Translations under genes and position numbers: made by a program
Notes under the pieces: model-generated
The model's input: the letters and a program-made list of their open reading frames with translations, nothing else
What the model was told of the DNA's origin: nothing
Database searches by the model: none
Shown here: one piece after another, positions 25,674 through 33,983 of the stretch
How positions within the stretch are numbered: position 1 is the stretch's first letter
Layout: each line of letters begins with the position of its first letter
Source: Corallococcus sp. AS-1-6
GTDB lineage: Bacteria > Myxococcota > Myxococcia > Myxococcales > Myxococcaceae
Assembly: GCF_020037015.1 (NCBI RefSeq)
Contig: NZ_JAIQDE010000004.1
Location: 186,001-250,000 of the forward strand
Length of the DNA stretch: 64,000 nucleotides
Direction: 5' to 3'

Positions 25674-25983
25674 GGGGGTGGAGCTCCGAGAGAGGACGGC
25701 GGCGTTCAGCCCGGGGGATGACACCCGGGGTGGAACCGGAACCCAGGGTACCCGGCCCCGGTGACAGCCGGGCTGGCGGGCCCCCGGACGCGGGGTCCCA
25801 GGGCCAACGGCCGGAGGATGGGCGGACTGGGACGGGACCGGGGCATGGCGGACGTTGATGATCTCACAGCTTCGCGCCGCTTGAGCCGCATCGGCTGGCG
25901 GACGCCGTATTTTTTCCCACGCGCGGGGATCCCCTCACTGTGTTAAGCGAGGCGGTTCCCCCCGACCAAGGAGTCTGGGGCCC
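25674..25983. other. 310-base gap between divergent apt and the SNF2 gene
   Basis: I see no credible gene here; short frames lack ribosome sites and family features. It contains several GC-rich palindromes (for example GGGTACCC at 25746-25753). At 25885-25913 a GCCG-CAT-CGGC-N8-GCCG arrangement is followed by a TATTTTTT run, which is rare in this GC-rich DNA and looks like a small terminator or attenuator ahead of the SNF2 gene. A good AAGGAG ribosome site for that gene is at 25968-25973. Confidence 0.5.
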
Positions 25984-28900
25984 TTGCAAGCCGTGCAAAC
26001 CACCGCTGACACCCGAGACCCTCTCTCCCCCCAGGACGGACTCTGGCTCCGCGCCCTCAAGGCCGAGGTCGAGCCCGCCACGTTCAAGAAAGGCCGCGAG
26101 GTGGCCGAAGGCCGCCGCGTCTTTGGCCTCACGCGTGAACCCGAACGCATCCGCGCGCAGGTCGCGGCTCCGTCCGGTGAGCGCTACGAAGTGGCCCTGG
26201 TCCCAGGAGAGGGAAAAGTCGTTTCCTCCTGCACCTGCCCGGTGTGGAACACCACGGGCCCGCATTGCGAGCACGTGGTCGCCGTGGCACTCATCTACGC
26301 AGCCCGCTTCCGGCCGCCGCCCCCGCCGCAGAAAGCCGCGGCGCCGCCGCCTCCGCCGCCCGAACCCGAGGACCTGGGACCGGACGACGAGGTGGAGGTC
26401 CCCGGAGGCGGAGCGCCGGGGATGGAAGGCGTCAGCCTGCCCGCGCTCGCCAAGGTGGAGAGCTGGCTGGGCCTGTCCTCACTGCCCGACTACGAGTTCC
26501 TCTACCGGCTTACCCCCGCGAGCTCGGGGCCGGGCGGCACCAACAACCGCCACTGGGTCGTGGACGTGCGCCGCCAGGACGCGCAGACCAAGGGCCCCGT
26601 GCACGTCAAGCGCCTGCTCCAGGCGGGCAGCCGCATCGCGCCCGCGGACGAGCGCATCTTCATGGTGCTGTCGCGCCACGAGCACCGCTACGACTCGCGC
26701 ATCGTCCTCTCCGACGAGGACCTGTGCGAGGTGCTGGAGCTCTTGCGCCAGCGCCGGGTCATCTACCGGGGCACGCCGCTCGTCTACATGGACCAGCCCG
26801 TGCGGCCGCAGATCCACCTGGAGTCGCGTCCGGACGGCGCCACCGCGCAGATTGAACTGCTGTTCCCGGACGGCGTGGGCTACCCGCTCAAGGACGTCAT
26901 CGTGCTCGCGGGCCGGCGCACGTACGTCATCCAGGCGCAGAACCTCCACGCCGTGGAGCCGGACTTCCCGCCGCGCTTGCTGCGCAAGTGGCTGCTGGAG
27001 CCGTCCATGGCCTTCCCGTCCGGGCAACTGGACCGGGTGCTGACGTTCTTCGCCGCGCACCTGCCGCGCTTCCGCATGTCGTTGAAGGCGGACGACATCG
27101 AAGTGGACGAGACGGTCGAGCCGCGCTTCGTCCTCACCCTGGAAGGCGCCGCCGAGCGCGTGAAGGTGCAGCTCGCCGCGCGGTACGGCCAGACGACGGT
27201 GGCGGTGTCCCCCACGGCCACGCACCTGGGCTATGCCAGCGGCGTGGGCGAGGACGCGCGCAAGCTCTACCGCCGCCGCGACGAGGTGGAGCGCGCCGCG
27301 GGCAAGCTGCTGCTCGACCTGGGGCTGCGCTTCGATCAGGCCGCGCAGGCGTTCGACGCGACGGGCGACGTGGCCCTGGAGTTCTGGGCGCGGGGCCTGG
27401 CGAGCCTGCCCGAGGAGTGGGAGCGCTACGGCGTGCAGGCGCCCAAGGTGCGGCTGCGCCCGAAGCTCAAGCCGCGCATCCGCGTGGGCATGAGCGGCGT
27501 GCAGTGGTTCGACCTGGACGCGGAGTTCGTCACCGACGATCAGGCCGTGGACCTGGGCGCCGTGCGCATGTGGCTGGACTCCGGCCGCAAGTTCGTGCCG
27601 CTGAAGGACGGCTCCTTCGCGGAGGCGGACGTCGCGGAGATCAAGCGCGTGGCGGACCTCCTGGAGGAGGCCGGCGCCATGCCGGGCCGCACGCGCACGC
27701 GGTTGCCGCTGCACCAGGCCGTCGCCCTGGACCTGCTCGCGGACCTGGGCGAGTTCACCGAGGTGGAGGCCAAGGCCCGTCAGGCCATGCTCGCGCTGCG
27801 CGAGTCCGCGGGCGTGCCGAAGGTGGCCGTGCCGGAAGGACTCCAGGCCACGCTGCGCCACTATCAGGAGGCGGGCCTGTCCTGGCTCTGGTTCCTCCGG
27901 CGCCACGGGCTGTCCGGCATCCTCGCGGACGACATGGGCTTGGGAAAGACCATCCAGTCCCTGAGCCTGATGCAGAAGGTGGCCAACGACGAGGGCCGCA
28001 AGCCGTCCCTGGTGGTCGCGCCCACGAGCGTGCTCGCCAACTGGGAGCGCGAGGCGGAGCGCTTCACGCCGGGCCTCAAGGCCATGGTGTGGCACGGGCA
28101 GGACCGCCGCGAGCGCGCGGAGGACCTGAAGGACATGGACCTGGTGCTCACGTCGTACGCGCTGGTGCGCCGCGACCTGGAGCAACTGTCCCAGGTGGGC
28201 TTCCGCTACGTCATCCTGGACGAGGCGCAGAACATCAAGAACGCGGACAGCGCCACCGCGCAGGCGTGCAAGTCGCTGCCCAGCGAGACGCGCCTGGCGC
28301 TCACCGGTACGCCGCTGGAGAACCGCCTGTCGGAGCTCTGGAGCATCTTCGACTTCCTGATGCCCGGCTTCCTGGGCAGCGCGGAGGGCTTCAGCGACCG
28401 CTACGAGCAGCCCATCCAGGTGGCCAACGACGCCACCGCGAAGGACCGGCTGCGCCGCCGCATCCAGCCCTTCATCATGCGCCGCCTCAAGACAGAGGTG
28501 GCCAAGGACCTGCCGCCGAAGACGGAGAGCGTCGCGTGGTGCGAGATGGAGCCCGGCCAGGCCGCGCTCTACCGCGAGGTGCTGGAGGAGAGCCGCCGCA
28601 AGGTGAACGAGTCCATCGAGAAGGTGGGCTTCAAGCGCAGCCGCGTCTCCATCCTCGCCGCGCTGATGCGCCTGCGTCAGGTGTGCTGCGACCCGCGCCT
28701 GCTCAAGATGCCGCCCGGCACGCTGCTGCCGTCCAGCGCGAAGCTCGAGCGCTTCATGCAACTGGTGGATGACCTGGTGTCCGAGGGCCACCGCGCCCTC
28801 GTCTTCAGCCAGTTCACGGAGATGCTGGAGCTGCTCAAGCAGGAGGCCGACAAACGCGGCCTGCGCTACCTCTACCTGGACGGCCGCACCAAGGACCGCA

Positions 28901-29250
28901 TGGGCAAGGTGGACGAGTACAACCGCCCTGACGGCCCGCCGCTCTTCTTCATCAGCCTCAAGGCGGGCGGCACCGGCTTGAACCTCACCGCCGCGGACTA
29001 CGTCATCCACTTCGACCCGTGGTGGAACCCCGCCGTGGAGGACCAGGCCACGGACCGTACGCACCGCATCGGCCAGACGCGCGCGGTCATCAGCTACAAG
29101 CTGATCACCCGCGGCACGGTGGAGGAGAAGATCCTCAGCCTCCAGCGCCGCAAGCGCGACCTCGCCGCCGGCGTGCTGGGCACGGACGGGGACGACATGG
29201 GCCGCACCCTCACGGAACAGGACATCCAGGAGCTGTTCACCGAAATCTGA
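25984..29250 (+). CDS. SNF2-family helicase with N-terminal SWIM zinc finger
   Basis: 1088-residue DNA translocase. A SWIM-type finger (Cys83, Cys85, Cys95, His97) is near the N-terminus, followed by a Pro-rich linker (109-127) and about 480 residues of a bacterial SNF2-associated region. The ATPase core starts near 625, with ADDMGLGKT near 648-655, VILDEAQNIKN, LTGTPLENR, and C-terminal VFSQFTEML, SLKAGGTGLNLT and ATDRTHRIGQ. All helicase motifs are intact. Start is TTG at 25984, supported by AAGGAG ten bases upstream. Such proteins remodel protein-DNA complexes or aid transcription recycling; the precise role is unknown. Confidence 0.92.
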   Translation: MQAVQTTADTRDPLSPQDGLWLRALKAEVEPATFKKGREVAEGRRVFGLTREPERIRAQVAAPSGERYEVALVPGEGKVVSSCTCPVWNTTGPHCEHVVAVALIYAARFRPPPPPQKAAAPPPPPPEPEDLGPDDEVEVPGGGAPGMEGVSLPALAKVESWLGLSSLPDYEFLYRLTPASSGPGGTNNRHWVVDVRRQDAQTKGPVHVKRLLQAGSRIAPADERIFMVLSRHEHRYDSRIVLSDEDLCEVLELLRQRRVIYRGTPLVYMDQPVRPQIHLESRPDGATAQIELLFPDGVGYPLKDVIVLAGRRTYVIQAQNLHAVEPDFPPRLLRKWLLEPSMAFPSGQLDRVLTFFAAHLPRFRMSLKADDIEVDETVEPRFVLTLEGAAERVKVQLAARYGQTTVAVSPTATHLGYASGVGEDARKLYRRRDEVERAAGKLLLDLGLRFDQAAQAFDATGDVALEFWARGLASLPEEWERYGVQAPKVRLRPKLKPRIRVGMSGVQWFDLDAEFVTDDQAVDLGAVRMWLDSGRKFVPLKDGSFAEADVAEIKRVADLLEEAGAMPGRTRTRLPLHQAVALDLLADLGEFTEVEAKARQAMLALRESAGVPKVAVPEGLQATLRHYQEAGLSWLWFLRRHGLSGILADDMGLGKTIQSLSLMQKVANDEGRKPSLVVAPTSVLANWEREAERFTPGLKAMVWHGQDRRERAEDLKDMDLVLTSYALVRRDLEQLSQVGFRYVILDEAQNIKNADSATAQACKSLPSETRLALTGTPLENRLSELWSIFDFLMPGFLGSAEGFSDRYEQPIQVANDATAKDRLRRRIQPFIMRRLKTEVAKDLPPKTESVAWCEMEPGQAALYREVLEESRRKVNESIEKVGFKRSRVSILAALMRLRQVCCDPRLLKMPPGTLLPSSAKLERFMQLVDDLVSEGHRALVFSQFTEMLELLKQEADKRGLRYLYLDGRTKDRMGKVDEYNRPDGPPLFFISLKAGGTGLNLTAADYVIHFDPWWNPAVEDQATDRTHRIGQTRAVISYKLITRGTVEEKILSLQRRKRDLAAGVLGTDGDDMGRTLTEQDIQELFTEI

Positions 29251-29264
29251 AGCCAGCGGGAAGG

Positions 29265-29305
29265 GTGGGAGATGGTTGTGGCGCCAACAGGCCACGCCCT
29301 CCCAC
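29265..29305 (+). terminator. Compound hairpin after the SNF2 gene
   Basis: GTGGGAG (29265-29271) pairs with CTCCCAC (29299-29305), enclosing GTGGC/GCCAC with loop GCCAACAG. A second CTCCCACC copy follows at 29310-29317 and could pair instead. No T-run. Confidence 0.4.
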
Positions 29306-29408
29306 TCGCCCTCCCACCGTCCGCCCGACCCGAACACCTGTGCAGTGTCGCCAAGACCTGCTAGGGTGTTCAGGTGTTGGGGCGTCGTACGGACCGCGGA
29401 GGGCGCGC

Positions 29409-31142
29409 GTGCTGCTGGGTCTTCGGATTTCGAACGTAGCGGTGATTGAGGAGGTGGAGGTCGCGTTCGGCGCGGGCCTCACCGTCCTCACGGGTGAGAC
29501 GGGGGCCGGCAAGTCCATTCTGGTGGACGCGCTGGGCCTGCTGCTCGGGGGCAGGGCGGATGCGGACGTCATCCGTGCGGGCTGCGAGGACGCGGCGGTG
29601 GAGGGCGTGTTCGCCCGGACACCGGTGCTGGCCGCGCGCCTGGAGGAACTGGGCCTCCCGGACCTGGGAGAGGAGGTGCTCGTGCGCCGCGTGCTCGGGC
29701 GCACCGGGCGCGGCAAGGTCTACGTCAACGGCGCGCTGGTGACGCTGGGCGTGCTGGGGAAGCTCACCCGGGGCGCGGTGGACATCGCCGGCCAGCATGA
29801 GCACGTGAGCCTCTTCGACTCCGGCCTGCACCGGGTGCTCCTGGACAAGTACGGCGGCCTGGAGGAGACGCTGGCCGCGTACGGCCGCGAGTGGGCGAAC
29901 CTGCGCGAGGTGGATTCGCGCATGGACGCGCTGGGCGGGGACGACGCCAAGGTGCGCGAGCGCGCGGAGTTCCTGCGCTTCCAACTGGACGAAATCACGC
30001 GCCTGGACCCGGAGTCCGGCGAGGACGTGAAGCTGGACGCGGAGCGCCGGCGGCTGGGCAGCGCGCAGAAGCTCAAGCGCCAGGGCGCGGAGGCCGAGCT
30101 GCTGGTGGCGGGCGAGGCCCCGTCCGCGGTCGAAATCGTGGGGCGCGCGCTGGGGCTCGTGCACGAGGGCGTCAAGTGCGACGCGACGCTCGCGCCGGTA
30201 GCGCAGTCGCTCTCCACGGCGCTGTCGGAGCTGGAGGAGGCCGCGCGCCGGCTCAACCGCTACGTGGAGGGGCTGGAGTCCGACCCCGGGCGGCTGGGCG
30301 AGGTGGAGGAGCGGCTGGACGCGCTCAAGCGGCTGTGCCGCAAGCACGGCACGACGCTGGACGGCGTCCTCAAGAAGCGCGGCGAGCTGGAGACGGAGCT
30401 GGGCACGCTGGAGAACCGGCGCGAAATCCTGGAGGAGCTCAACCAGGAGCGCAAACGCGTGGAGGAGCGGGCGCGCAAGGCGGCGCTGGCGCTGTCCCGC
30501 GCCCGGAAGGCCTCCGCGGGGGCCTTCTCCCAGCAGGTGCGTGACGGTCTGGGCGGGCTGGCCATGGGCAAGGCCGCCTTCGAGGTGCGCGTCACCGCCG
30601 GAGAGGCGCTGCGTCCGGACGGCCTGGATGAAGTGGAGTTCTTCTTCAGCGCCAACCCGGGTGAACCGGCGCGGCCCCTGGCCAAGGTGGCCTCGGGCGG
30701 TGAGGCGAGCCGGCTCCTGCTCGCGCTCAAACGTGCACTGGCGGACAGTGACGCGTGCGGGTGTTACATCCTGGACGAGGCCGACGCGGGCGTCAGCGGC
30801 GCCATCGCGGACGTGGTGGGCCGGATGATTCGGGAGGTCAGCACCCACCGCCAGGTGCTGTGCATCACGCACCTGCCCCAGGTGGCCGCCTACGCGGACG
30901 CGCACCTGCTCATCAGGAAGAGCGTGAAGGGCGAGCGCACCGTGTCCCAGGTGCTGCCGCTCTCGGCGGGCGCCGAGCGCACCCAGGAGCTGGCGCGCAT
31001 GATGTCCGGCGTGGAGGTCACCCGGGAGGCGCTGGGCGCGGCGGAGGCGCTGGTGCGCTCGGCCCACCGGGCCACGCCCCGGGCGCGCCGGGAGTCCGGA
31101 CCGGAGGGCAGCCCCCGGGGCCGGCTGCGCCGGACGGCCTGA
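29409..31142 (+). CDS. recN: DNA repair protein RecN
   Basis: 577-residue SMC-like ATPase of double-strand-break repair (E. coli 553). Walker A GETGAGKS is at 29-36, and the N-terminal LRISNVAVIEEVEV strand is diagnostic. A central coiled coil spans about 150-370. The C-terminal half has the ABC signature VASGGEASRL and Walker B YILDEADAGVSG, with the His-switch ITHLPQVA. The GTG at 29409 follows GGAGGG by five bases and gives the standard N-terminus. The last 40 residues are Arg/Gly/Pro-rich and look like a lineage-specific tail. Confidence 0.95.
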   Translation: MLLGLRISNVAVIEEVEVAFGAGLTVLTGETGAGKSILVDALGLLLGGRADADVIRAGCEDAAVEGVFARTPVLAARLEELGLPDLGEEVLVRRVLGRTGRGKVYVNGALVTLGVLGKLTRGAVDIAGQHEHVSLFDSGLHRVLLDKYGGLEETLAAYGREWANLREVDSRMDALGGDDAKVRERAEFLRFQLDEITRLDPESGEDVKLDAERRRLGSAQKLKRQGAEAELLVAGEAPSAVEIVGRALGLVHEGVKCDATLAPVAQSLSTALSELEEAARRLNRYVEGLESDPGRLGEVEERLDALKRLCRKHGTTLDGVLKKRGELETELGTLENRREILEELNQERKRVEERARKAALALSRARKASAGAFSQQVRDGLGGLAMGKAAFEVRVTAGEALRPDGLDEVEFFFSANPGEPARPLAKVASGGEASRLLLALKRALADSDACGCYILDEADAGVSGAIADVVGRMIREVSTHRQVLCITHLPQVAAYADAHLLIRKSVKGERTVSQVLPLSAGAERTQELARMMSGVEVTREALGAAEALVRSAHRATPRARRESGPEGSPRGRLRRTA

Positions 31143-31183
31143 AATGGGGGCCTACAAGGTAGGGGTGACCCAGGGGGAGGGGC

Positions 31184-32050
31184 ATGACGCACCGCGAGTT
31201 TTCGTGCGCGTCCTTGCCCCGACTTATGGGCTCACATAGCATCCGGCGCGTGTCCAGCACCGCAGGGCAGACCGCGGCCCCCCGCCATAAAGTCATCTCC
31301 GCTGGCCTGACGGACGTCGGGCGCAAGCGCAATCACAACGAGGACAGCTTCCTCATTGACGATGAGCTCCAGCTCTACGTCGTGGCGGACGGCATGGGTG
31401 GGCACGCGGGTGGCGGTACCGCGTCGCGCATCGCCGTCGAGACCATCGACAAGGAGCTGCGGCGCGCGCGTGAAGGGCGGGACAACCCCTTCGTCAGCGT
31501 TCCCAACCTCCAGGATTCGCCCATTCCGGAAGCGCTCCGGGGCGCGGTGGAGAAGGCCTGTCAGGCCATCTACCTCACCGCCCAGGATGACGCGCGCCTG
31601 TCCGGCATGGGCACGACGGTCATCTCCCTGGTGGTCCGCGACGAGCACGCCTTCTTCGCCCACGTGGGCGACAGTCGCGCGTACCTCATCCGCGGGGACC
31701 TCATCCAGCAGATCTCCGAGGACCACTCGCTGGTCAACGAGCAGATCAAAGCGGGGATGATCACACCGGAGGAGGCCAAGCACTCCCGGTACAAGAACAT
31801 CATCACCCGCTCCGTCGGCTTCGAGGAGGAGGTCCAGGTGGACGTCATGGGGCTCGTGTCCGAGCCCGGTGACGTGTTCCTGCTCTGCTCGGACGGCCTC
31901 GCCAACATGCTCGAGGACCGGGAGATCCACGACACCGTCGCGCGCCATGCGAGCCTGGAGGAGGTGCCCAAGCACCTCATCGACCTGGCCAATGAGCGCG
32001 GCGGCGACGACAACATCAGCGTCATCGTCGTGCGCATGCAGGGCGGGTGA
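31184..32050 (+). CDS. PP2C-family Ser/Thr protein phosphatase
   Basis: 288-residue metal-dependent phosphatase. The motifs are RNHNEDS, VADGMGGHAGG, GTTVISLVV, HVGDSRAYLIR, CSDGLANML and GGDDNISVIVV; the metal-binding aspartates are all present. No membrane segment. The ATG at 31184 follows GGGGGAGG closely; ATG 31226 or GTG 31250 would trim a poorly conserved N-terminus and remain possible. In myxobacteria such enzymes oppose the many Hanks-type kinases; the partner here is not evident. Confidence 0.93.
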   Translation: MTHREFSCASLPRLMGSHSIRRVSSTAGQTAAPRHKVISAGLTDVGRKRNHNEDSFLIDDELQLYVVADGMGGHAGGGTASRIAVETIDKELRRAREGRDNPFVSVPNLQDSPIPEALRGAVEKACQAIYLTAQDDARLSGMGTTVISLVVRDEHAFFAHVGDSRAYLIRGDLIQQISEDHSLVNEQIKAGMITPEEAKHSRYKNIITRSVGFEEEVQVDVMGLVSEPGDVFLLCSDGLANMLEDREIHDTVARHASLEEVPKHLIDLANERGGDDNISVIVVRMQGG

Positions 32051-32064
32051 AGAAGGCCCGGACT

Positions 32065-32088
32065 CGGGGCGCGATGGGGCGTGCCCCG
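32065..32088 (+). terminator. Hairpin after the PP2C gene
   Basis: CGGGGC and GCCCCG form a 6-bp stem with a 12-base loop, 15 bases after the stop. It is followed by a TTGACCTTGACA stretch that carries a perfect -35-like TTGACA (32102-32107) but no convincing -10 box. Confidence 0.35.
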
Positions 32089-32278
32089 GGGTCTGTTGAC
32101 CTTGACACTCTTCAAATGCGGATGATAGCTGCCCCAACCTTTCCATCCACTGAGAATCGCCAGTGGGTGACGGTGCGGGAGGGGCGGCGGGTGGGGGAGG
32201 TGTTGCGAGCGCGGGGAGCGACTTAGCTTCTGGCGCCGGAAGTCCCACGTTGCGAAAGAGTTTCCCCAGGAGTGGTCC

Positions 32279-33196
32279 GTGGCCAAAAAGTCCTTCACGC
32301 TGATGGTCATCCCGGACCACGACGCTCCGGTGAAGCGCTACACCATCCAGCGCTCCTGGCTCGTTCAGGTGGGCATGGGCCTGATGCTGGTGGCGGGCCT
32401 GGGCGCCGGTGCGAGCATCCACTACCTCCAGGTGGCGGCGGACGCGTCGGAGAACCGCATCCTGCGTGAGGAGAACCTCACGCTGCGCTCGCAGCTCAAG
32501 TCGGTGCGTGAGCGCATCGAGCACATCGGTTCGACGCTGGACCGCGTGGAGCGTTTCGACCAGAAGCTGCGCGCGGTGACGTTGCTGTCGGACCCGCAGC
32601 GCAACCTGGCCATGGGCCCCACGGAGCCGGAGGCCGGCACCACGGCGCCCGCGACGGACACGCAGTTCACCCAGCTCACCACCACGGACACGCCCAAGAT
32701 GATGCTGGGCCGCCTGGACCGGCTCTCCGCGGAGGCGACCCGCCAGGAGCTGAGCCTCCAGGACCTGCAGGCCTACTTCCAGGACCAGAAGTCGCTCCTG
32801 GCCTCCACGCCGTCGGTGTGGCCGGCGCGCGGCTGGGTGACCAGCGACTTCGGTCAGCGCCTGGACCCGTACACGGCGGATCGCGTGACGCACGCGGGCC
32901 TGGACATCGCGGCGCCGCACGGCAAGGAGGTCACCGCGCCGTCTGACGGCACGGTGGTGTTCGCGGGCCTGGAGGGCGGGTACGGCAACGTGCTCGTCAT
33001 CGACCACGGCTACGGCATCAAGACGCGCTACGGCCACCTGTCCAAGATCCTCGTGAAGGCCGGGGACCGGGTGAAGCGCGGTGCGACCATCGCGGCGGTG
33101 GGCAACACCGGCCGCTCCACCGGCCCGCACCTGCACTACGAGGTGCGCGTGAACGGCGTGCCGCAGAACCCGCGCAAGTTCATCCTCGAGGAGTAG
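32279..33196 (+). CDS. Membrane-anchored M23 (LytM) metallopeptidase
   Basis: 305-residue envelope protein. One transmembrane helix (about 28-48) is followed by a coiled coil (55-100), a Thr-rich linker, and a C-terminal M23 domain. The zinc site is complete: His205 and Asp209 (HAGLD), His253 (RYGHLS) and His284/His286 (GPHLHYE), so it should cleave peptidoglycan cross-links. Start is GTG at 32279 with AGGAG six bases before. Topology resembles myxobacterial and proteobacterial cell-division or shape-related LytM proteins. Confidence 0.92.
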   Translation: MAKKSFTLMVIPDHDAPVKRYTIQRSWLVQVGMGLMLVAGLGAGASIHYLQVAADASENRILREENLTLRSQLKSVRERIEHIGSTLDRVERFDQKLRAVTLLSDPQRNLAMGPTEPEAGTTAPATDTQFTQLTTTDTPKMMLGRLDRLSAEATRQELSLQDLQAYFQDQKSLLASTPSVWPARGWVTSDFGQRLDPYTADRVTHAGLDIAAPHGKEVTAPSDGTVVFAGLEGGYGNVLVIDHGYGIKTRYGHLSKILVKAGDRVKRGATIAAVGNTGRSTGPHLHYEVRVNGVPQNPRKFILEE

Positions 33197-33205
33197 GGGA
33201 CGCCG

Positions 33206-33910
33206 TCAGGTTCCTTCCGGCTCCGGGAGGAACGCGTCCAGGCGCAGGCGCCGCCGCTGCAGGCCGTGCGTCCGCCCGGTGCGCTCCATGATGTAGGCCC
33301 GCTCCACCTCCGCCCATAGGAGCGGCCCCAGCACCTGCCAGTGTGACGGCTGGTGCACCGTCAGCTCCAGCAGCGCCACGGTGAAGCCCGGCACGTCGGT
33401 GTCGGAGGCGCCCGGAGGCAGCGCGGGGCGCAGGTCCTCCGCCAGCCTGGCGCGCGTCGCCTCCGCGCTGTCCTCGCGCACGGTGAGCTGGGACGTGGGC
33501 AGCAGCAGCACCGCGAAGCCGTCCGGCTGGAAGCGCACGATGCGCGCGCCCGGGTACTGCGCGCCGAGCGACGCCACGACGCCCTGGAGCAGCGCGTCCC
33601 CGGCGGGGAAGCCGAAGCGCGCGTTGAAGTGGATCATCTCCTTCACGTCCACCATCAGCGCCCCCACGCGCCAGCCGTCGTGGTGCGCGTGCGTGGACAG
33701 GTCGAACTCCTCCTTGAGGAGCGTGCCCTGGGTGAGCGCCAGCACGTGCAGGGCCCCGGTGGCGTCCGGCTGGCCGCGCCGGCGCTGCTCGGCGGCGATG
33801 AGCTCCCGGGCGGCGGCCTGGGGCGCCTCCTGCGCGTGCCCCGGGCGCGCGGCCCGGGGGTGGAGGGCGACGAGGGCGGTGGCGGTGGCGTCGTCGAGTG
33901 TGTAGGGCAT
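33206..33910 (-). CDS. Degenerate GGDEF-domain protein
   Basis: 234 residues with the GGDEF fold but no active site. The pattern LMVDVKEMIHFNARFGFPAGDALLQGVVASL (residues 85-115) matches the start of a diguanylate cyclase domain, and IVRFQPDGFAVLLLP (124-138) aligns with the active loop. GG[D/E]EF is replaced by Gln128-Pro-Asp-Gly-Phe132, so catalysis is not expected. No I-site is evident. It could bind cyclic di-GMP or GTP, or act as a scaffold. Convergent with the M23 gene; a hairpin at 33210-33233 overlaps its 3' end. Confidence 0.75.
   Translation of the reverse strand: MPYTLDDATATALVALHPRAARPGHAQEAPQAAARELIAAEQRRRGQPDATGALHVLALTQGTLLKEEFDLSTHAHHDGWRVGALMVDVKEMIHFNARFGFPAGDALLQGVVASLGAQYPGARIVRFQPDGFAVLLLPTSQLTVREDSAEATRARLAEDLRPALPPGASDTDVPGFTVALLELTVHQPSHWQVLGPLLWAEVERAYIMERTGRTHGLQRRRLRLDAFLPEPEGT
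33210..33233. terminator. Hairpin between convergent M23 and GGDEF-like genes
   Basis: GTTCCT-T-CCGG and CCGG-G-AGGAAC fold into a stem of about ten pairs including one T-G wobble. It lies 13 bases after the M23 stop and over the last codons of the opposing gene. Confidence 0.45.
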
Positions 33911-33983
33911 CGTGTCCGCGTGTGTAGCGCGGACCGGCCCCGGGCGCAGGAAAGCTTCCTCCCCGCGCCCGCTCCGTCGCCCG

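Noticed and set aside
25761-25946. Small ORF of 61 codons in the apt-SNF2 gap
   Set aside because: No ribosome site, no recognisable domain, and it runs through the AT-rich attenuator-like segment.
32231-32253. TGGC...TTGC as a sigma-54 promoter before the M23 peptidase gene
   Set aside because: GG and GC dinucleotides are about 20 bases apart instead of the required 12.
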